Assembly (NCBI GenBank): GCA_049522565.1
Contig: JBEKNT010000447.1
Coordinates: 1 to 5,381 of the forward strand
Source of the DNA: JASHVB01 sp049522565
GTDB taxonomy: Bacteria > Pseudomonadota > Alphaproteobacteria > Acetobacterales > Acetobacteraceae
Length of the DNA: 5,381 bases
Direction of reading: 5' to 3'
The position numbers and the translations under genes are program-made. Positions within the stretch are counted from its first letter, which is position 1; each line of letters starts with the position of its first letter. Shown here piece after piece: positions 4,372 to 5,381 of the stretch. The notes under the pieces are model-generated. The model saw only the letters and a list, made by a program, of their open reading frames with translations, did no database searches and had not been told where the DNA came from.

Positions 4372-5381
4372 TCACCCCGGCAGTTCCGGCCAGTCATGCT
4401 TCGGATACCGCCCGCGCATGTCGCGCCGCACATCGGCCCACGCCCCCCGCCAGAACCCGACGAGGTCCCCGGTGACCGCGACAGGCCGCCCGGCCGGCGA
4501 CAACAGCGCCAGTCGCAACGGCACGCGGCCGTCGGCGAGGCGCGGGGTCTCGGCCATCCCGTAGAACGCCTGGGCGCGGGCCGACGCCATCGGCACTGGC
4601 GCGGTGTAATCCACCGTCGCGCGCCCGCCCGGCAAAGCCAGCTCGCGCGGCAGATCGCGGTCGAGCCGCGCCGCGAGCGCCCAGGGCAGCAGGCCGCGCA
4701 GGATCCCGACCAGGTCCAGCCGCACCAGGTCGGCGGTGCGCGTCATCCCGGCGAGCTGCGGCGCCAACCAATCGAGTACCGTCTCGGCCAGCGCGGTGTC
4801 CGACATATCCGGCCAGCCGGCATTGGGTTCGATCCCCCGCATCAGCCCGACCCGCGCCTGGAACTGCCGCGCCGCGTCGCTCCAGGGCAGCGCCTTCAGG
4901 CCGTCCGCCGCGACCGCGCGGGCCAGCGACTCGGCCACCGCGGCCCGGTCGGCCGGTTCGGTGCGGTCGCTCAGCACCAGCGTACCCAACCGCCGCCGGC
5001 GCCGCGACAGCACCGCGCCGGAAACCGGGTCGAAGCCGCTCTCCACGGTTTCCGTCACCCGCGCCGCCAGGACCGGCGGCAGGGCATCGGGGTCCAGCAC
5101 CGCGGCGAGGCGGATGCGGGCCGACGCCTTCATCTCCAACGCCGCGACCACCAGCAGGCCGGCATTGGCGAGCGGATCGGTGCGCGGCAGCCGCGCACCG
5201 CCGCCGCCCGACAGGCGGAACGAGCCGGGTTCGCCCCGCCGCTGGGCGATGCGGTCGGGGAAGGCGGCGGCGAGCAGCTTCCCCGTCTCGCTGCCGGGGG
5301 ACGCGCCATAGGCGTCAGGATAGCCGGGACGCGGAGAAGAAAACTCCCCCTCCCCTTCAGGGAGGGGATTGGGGGGGGGGG
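4372..5381 (-). CDS. hrpB: ATP-dependent RNA helicase HrpB, C-terminal part (5' end outside window)
   Basis: The final 335 residues of HrpB, a DEAH/RHA-type helicase of usually about 800 residues; the motor domains with the Walker and DEAH motifs lie beyond the right edge. In visible numbering, residues 40-49 read FPDRIAQRRG, followed by FRLSGGGGARLP and DPLANAGLLVVAALE (54-82), the conserved block after the helicase core. RRRRRLGTLVL lies near 126-136. The HrpB-specific C-terminal domain follows, with VDYTAP (256-261), FYGMAETPRLADGRVPLRLALLSPAGRPV split over 272-300, GDLVGFWRG and finally MRGRYPKHDWP (321-331) just before the TGA at 4374. Its cellular role in alphaproteobacteria is poorly defined; some HrpB proteins act in mRNA processing. 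The frame is open to the edge, but the first 17 visible residues (PPPNPLPEGEGEFSSPR) come mostly from the terminal repeat and poly-G and do not look like HrpB, so they are an insertion or an assembly artefact. Confidence 0.93.
   Translation of the reverse strand, partial: PPPNPLPEGEGEFSSPRPGYPDAYGASPGSETGKLLAAAFPDRIAQRRGEPGSFRLSGGGGARLPRTDPLANAGLLVVAALEMKASARIRLAAVLDPDALPPVLAARVTETVESGFDPVSGAVLSRRRRRLGTLVLSDRTEPADRAAVAESLARAVAADGLKALPWSDAARQFQARVGLMRGIEPNAGWPDMSDTALAETVLDWLAPQLAGMTRTADLVRLDLVGILRGLLPWALAARLDRDLPRELALPGGRATVDYTAPVPMASARAQAFYGMAETPRLADGRVPLRLALLSPAGRPVAVTGDLVGFWRGAWADVRRDMRGRYPKHDWPELPG
5346..5381. repeat. Right copy of the C/G-run palindromic repeat, ending in poly-G
   Basis: CCCCTCCC (5347-5354) pairs with GGGAGGGG (5360-5367) around a 5-base loop. 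Read on the minus strand it continues as GGAG and then TTTTCTT (5343-5337), so it resembles an intrinsic terminator pointing leftwards into hrpB. Aligned on the minus strand with the left-end copy, the shared block differs at 2 of about 24 positions. The final 11 bases are all G, which suggests a low-complexity contig end. The element reads through in the hrpB frame without a stop codon, as PLPEGEGE. Confidence 0.7.

Noticed and set aside
4372..5151. A complete 259-residue gene starting at GTG 5151
   Set aside because: Conserved HrpB sequence (FPDRIAQRRG, ARLP, DPLA) continues in frame upstream of 5151, so that codon is an internal valine of a partial hrpB.
4736..5311. Plus-strand open frame opposite hrpB
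   Set aside because: It is a Ser/Arg/Ala-rich shadow of a well-conserved HrpB C-terminal domain.

Overview
The window is GC-rich DNA (most gene stretches look like 65-80% G+C by eye). All five recognisable genes lie on the minus strand and are read right to left. Codon use, the strict G/C preference at third positions and the protein families (HrpB helicase, EI24-domain membrane protein, bactofilin) point to an alphaproteobacterium. Rhodospirillales/Acetobacteraceae is my best guess, from family resemblance only. No rRNA, tRNA, CRISPR array, transposase or integrase was seen.

Layout from upstream (right) to downstream (left): (1) 5381-4372, the C-terminal 335 residues of the ATP-dependent RNA helicase HrpB, cut by the window edge. 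(2) 4371-4239, a 133-base intergenic region with a weak hairpin and an unusually AT-rich patch that probably holds the next promoter. (3) 4238-1950, a 762-residue predicted lipoprotein of unrecognised family, with a helical/beta core and a beta-rich, Ig-like C-terminus. (4) 1921-1700, a 73-residue disordered, acidic protein with no Leu, aromatic, His or Cys residue, starting 28 bases after the lipoprotein behind an excellent Shine-Dalgarno; it is almost certainly cotranscribed with it. (5) 1525-839, a multi-pass EI24-domain (CysZ-like) inner-membrane protein. (6) 517-41, a bactofilin cytoskeletal protein. Its 321-base upstream region carries a candidate promoter overlapping a perfect DnaA-box 9-mer, two closely spaced GANTC sites and a strong hairpin just before the Shine-Dalgarno.

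The genes do not form an obvious pathway. HrpB, EI24 and bactofilin look like ordinary chromosomal genes. The lipoprotein plus small disordered protein is the least familiar part: it is visibly less GC-rich than its flanks and may be a two-gene cell-surface module. Bactofilin and the lipoprotein both concern the envelope, but a joint function is speculation.

Both window ends carry the same hairpin-forming C/G-run repeat in inverted orientation, and the right end finishes in 11 G. This suggests a draft contig that broke at a dispersed repeat, and the right copy reads in frame into hrpB. The best candidates for something undescribed are the lipoprotein/small-protein pair and the possible cell-cycle control of bactofilin.
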